NCBI RefSeq assembly: GCF_000702545.1
Contig: NZ_JNIO01000008.1
Span: forward strand, 558,001 to 622,000
DNA from: Selenomonas sp. AB3002
GTDB taxonomy: Bacteria; Bacillota; Negativicutes; Selenomonadales; Selenomonadaceae
Direction: 5' to 3'
Length of the DNA stretch: 64,000 bases
The notes below the pieces were generated by a model. It had not been told where the DNA came from. It made no database searches and saw nothing but the letters and a program-made list of their open reading frames with translations. The position numbers and the translations under genes are program-made. Below, in pieces: positions 61,746-64,000 of this stretch. Each line of letters begins with the position of its first letter. Positions within the stretch are counted from its first letter, which is position 1.

Positions 61746-64000
61746 CTATCCGTTCATCTCTTTCAGCCGGTAAAGGGCGGCTGCTGCCTGCCCCAGGGCC
61801 AGCCCGCCGTCGTTGAGGGGCACCAGGCTGTGCTTCAGCACTTGGAACTCCTCTTTTCTGAGGGCTTGCAGCACGAGGCGCATCAGCAGGTGGTTTTGGA
61901 AGACACCGCCAGAAAGGGCAACGGTGGTGAGGCCTGTTTTCTCCCGGGCCAGTTTGCAGGCTTCCGTGATCTGGGCGGCCAGGCCTGCGTGGAATTTGAA
62001 GGCCAGCTGCTCTATATCTGCCTCTTCCTGCAAGCGCCCGTCCAGCATAAGCGCAAAGAGCTTTTCTGTGGGCAGCTCAAAGGGGGCATCAGCGAAGGTC
62101 TCGGGCGCAAGTGCGGCCTTATCCATTTCCAGCAGGGCAATGTCTGAGCGCAGGCCTGCACAGAAGCGGTCTTCATAGGCTTCGGCCGCAAATTCCAGAT
62201 ACATGGAAGCCTCTCCTTCAAAGGTGGAACTGCTGCGGATGCCCAACAGGGCGCTGACGCCATCGAAAAGCCTGCCTGCGCTGGTGGATTTGATGGCATT
62301 GAGTTTCTTGTCTGCCATGAGGAACTGGGAGGCAAGTTCCTTTGCGGGGCAGAGCTGCAGTTTTTCATTGAGCTGCCGCACTTTGTCCTGTTCTTTGGTG
62401 AGGCCGTAAAGCATGGCAATGGCTATGCGCCAGCCTTCCCGGGAGGCCTTGTCGCCTCCCGTCTGCAGGAAGGGGCGGATATGGCCCAGGCGTTCAAAGC
62501 CATGGTAATCTGCTTTCAGTATCTCGCCGCCCCAGACAGTGCCGTCCGTGCCGTAGCCCGTGCCGTCAAAGGAGATGCCAAGCACCGGCTCCTGCCAGTC
62601 ATTTTCTGCCATGCAGGAGAGGATATGGGCATAGTGGTGCTGGACAGGCAGCAGGGGCAGGCCAAGTTCCCTGGCCACGGCAGTGGTGTTGTAGCGGGGA
62701 TGGAGATCGCAGGCAACGATTTTGGGCTCGGTTTCCAACAGCTCGCCCATGCGCCTGACTGACTCCCGCAGAGCTGCCACTGTGCGCAGGTCGCTCATAT
62801 CGCCGATATAGGGGGAGGGATAAAGCAGGCTGCCCTTGCCCAGGCAGAAGGTGTTCTTCAGTTCGCCGCCAATGCCCAGCACCGCGCCTTCAGGGGAAAA
62901 GTCTCCGCTCATCATAAAGGGCAGGGGAGCATAGCCGCGGCTGCGGCGTATCATGTAGGGCTGCCCTTCCAGCCAGTCCATTACTGAATCGTCTGCCCGC
63001 AATCTTATCTTGCGGTTGTGGGAAAGCATCAGGTTGCAGATAGGGGAAAGGGCTTCTGCAGCGTCCTCGTCTGTGCGGCAGATGGGGGCGCCTGAAGGGT
63101 TGCCGCTGGTCATCACCAGGCTGTCGGGGAAGTCCTCTCCGTCCGGATAATCAAAGAGCAGCATGTGCAGGGGGGTGTAGGGCAGCATAATTCCTACCTT
63201 GGGATTGCCCGGGGCGACTTCCTGGGCCAGCTGGCTGTCAACCCTGCGCTTCAGGAGCAGGATGGGCTTCTGGTGTCCTGTGAGGATTTCCTCCTGCCCT
63301 GGCTCTATGACACATTCCTTTTCTATGGCGGCCATATCCTTCATCATCAGGGCAAAGGGCTTCACAGGACGGTGCTTGAGCTTCCTGAGCCTGGCCACGG
63401 TTTCCCTGTTTTTTGCATCGCAGGAGAGGTGGAAGCCGCCAATGCCCTTGATGGCCACAATGCCGCCCTGCCGCAGGCACTGCCTGGCTCTTTGCAGGGC
63501 TTCGGTTCCCCGCACCTGTGGCTCGCTTATGAGGTAAAGTTCCGGACCGCAGTCATTGCAGCACACAGGCTGGGCATCGTAGCGGCGGGTGGCAGGGCTA
63601 TGGTATTCCTCTGCGCATTTGGCGCACATGGGGAATTCTCCCATGCTGGTGCGTTCCCTGTCATAGGGCATGGAGTCAAGGATAGTGAGCCGGGGGCCGC
63701 AGGCGGTGCAATTGATGAAGGGGTGCAGGTAGCGGCGGTCTCCAGGATCAAAGAGCTCAGCCCGGCACTTGTCGCAGGTGGCGATATCCGGGGAGACAAA
63801 GATTTCCCCGGCTTCTTTGGCGCTTTCGATGATTTCAAAGTCATGGAATTCTTTCCCGGCGCATTCTTCTGTTTCGACCTTCAGGATGGCGGAGCGTTCC
63901 GGGGGGCGTTCTTCCAGGGTTCTGAAGAAATCAGCCAGGTTTTCCCTTGTGCCCTGGGCATAGATTTCCACATAGGGCCCCTTGTTGCATACGTTGCCGC
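61746..64000 (-). CDS. hypF: Carbamoyltransferase HypF (5' end beyond the window)
   Basis: About 751 residues are visible; the start lies past the right edge, so the acylphosphatase domain is only partly present (GNVCNKGPYVEIYAQG). Two zinc-finger-like CxxC pairs follow (CDKCRAELFDPGDRRYLHPF ... CTACGPR and CAKCAEEYHSPATRRYDAQP ... CNDCGPEL), then a YrdC-like domain and a Kae1-like domain with QHHYAHILSCM. HypF makes the carbamoyl thioester used for the cyanide ligands of [NiFe]-hydrogenase, so hydrogenase genes should exist elsewhere. The frame is open to the edge. Confidence 0.93.
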   Translation of the reverse strand, partial: GNVCNKGPYVEIYAQGTRENLADFFRTLEERPPERSAILKVETEECAGKEFHDFEIIESAKEAGEIFVSPDIATCDKCRAELFDPGDRRYLHPFINCTACGPRLTILDSMPYDRERTSMGEFPMCAKCAEEYHSPATRRYDAQPVCCNDCGPELYLISEPQVRGTEALQRARQCLRQGGIVAIKGIGGFHLSCDAKNRETVARLRKLKHRPVKPFALMMKDMAAIEKECVIEPGQEEILTGHQKPILLLKRRVDSQLAQEVAPGNPKVGIMLPYTPLHMLLFDYPDGEDFPDSLVMTSGNPSGAPICRTDEDAAEALSPICNLMLSHNRKIRLRADDSVMDWLEGQPYMIRRSRGYAPLPFMMSGDFSPEGAVLGIGGELKNTFCLGKGSLLYPSPYIGDMSDLRTVAALRESVRRMGELLETEPKIVACDLHPRYNTTAVARELGLPLLPVQHHYAHILSCMAENDWQEPVLGISFDGTGYGTDGTVWGGEILKADYHGFERLGHIRPFLQTGGDKASREGWRIAIAMLYGLTKEQDKVRQLNEKLQLCPAKELASQFLMADKKLNAIKSTSAGRLFDGVSALLGIRSSSTFEGEASMYLEFAAEAYEDRFCAGLRSDIALLEMDKAALAPETFADAPFELPTEKLFALMLDGRLQEEADIEQLAFKFHAGLAAQITEACKLAREKTGLTTVALSGGVFQNHLLMRLVLQALRKEEFQVLKHSLVPLNDGGLALGQAAAALYRLKEMNG

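Overview
This window reads as a chromosomal segment of a Bacillota bacterium, most likely of the diderm class Negativicutes (Selenomonas/Mitsuokella/Anaerovibrio-like). That placement is inferred from Firmicutes-type gene orders (rimP-nusA-rnpM-ylxQ-infB-rbfA-nrnA-truB-ribF and dapF-remA-gmk-rpoZ-coaBC), a SAM-I riboswitch before metK, anaerobic cobalamin genes, hypF, fairly GC-rich coding DNA, and frequent TTG starts behind strong Shine-Dalgarno sequences. No marker gene in the window fixes the genus. Almost all of it is well-ordered core genome. I see no prophage, CRISPR array, integrase or rRNA.

Layout. 0.1-3.8 kb: an NAD salvage operon (nrtR-pncA-pncB-nadE) behind two tandem near-palindromic operators. 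3.9-5.4 kb: a secreted repeat-rich protein. 5.7-14.7 kb: late cobalamin synthesis (cobJ, cobK, cbiC, cbiA, cobU, then cobQ, cbiB, cobS), interrupted by a secreted DUF3298-type protein; then a tRNA-Pro and a universal stress protein. 15.4-23.7 kb: the nusA/infB translation-transcription operon ending in truB-ribF. 23.7-25.9 kb: a lone minus-strand 706-residue protein with a CNB-like N-terminus. 26.0-30.9 kb: prs, pepT, def, fmt and a DUF116 protein, with a 160-bp MITE-like element sitting on the end of pepT. 31.0-33.6 kb (minus): a TtcA-like PP-loop protein and rqcH.

33.7-41.3 kb: dapF-remA-gmk-rpoZ-coaBC, the riboswitch-controlled metK, and alaS. 41.4-45.5 kb: an orphan HlyD-type adaptor, a glyoxalase-fold protein and a double U32 peptidase. 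45.6-49.4 kb: an unusual polar amino acid ABC transporter. Its lipoprotein appears to have its two halves in permuted order, its ATPase carries a C-terminal degenerate RsbW/GHKL-like domain, and a protein of unknown function follows. 49.5-56.6 kb: mutS2, a class A PBP, tyrS and a CorA transporter whose leader holds a short acidic/Pro-rich ORF resembling MgtL. 56.8-61.6 kb: a LysR regulator, a short-armed smc and ftsY. The right edge holds hypF (minus, cut by the window).

The most promising candidates for something undescribed are the permuted binding protein together with its GHKL-fused ATPase, the MgtL-like leader of corA, the large CNB-like protein, and the MITE that supplies the stop codon of pepT. 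These are read by eye from sequence and motif order; no database search was possible.
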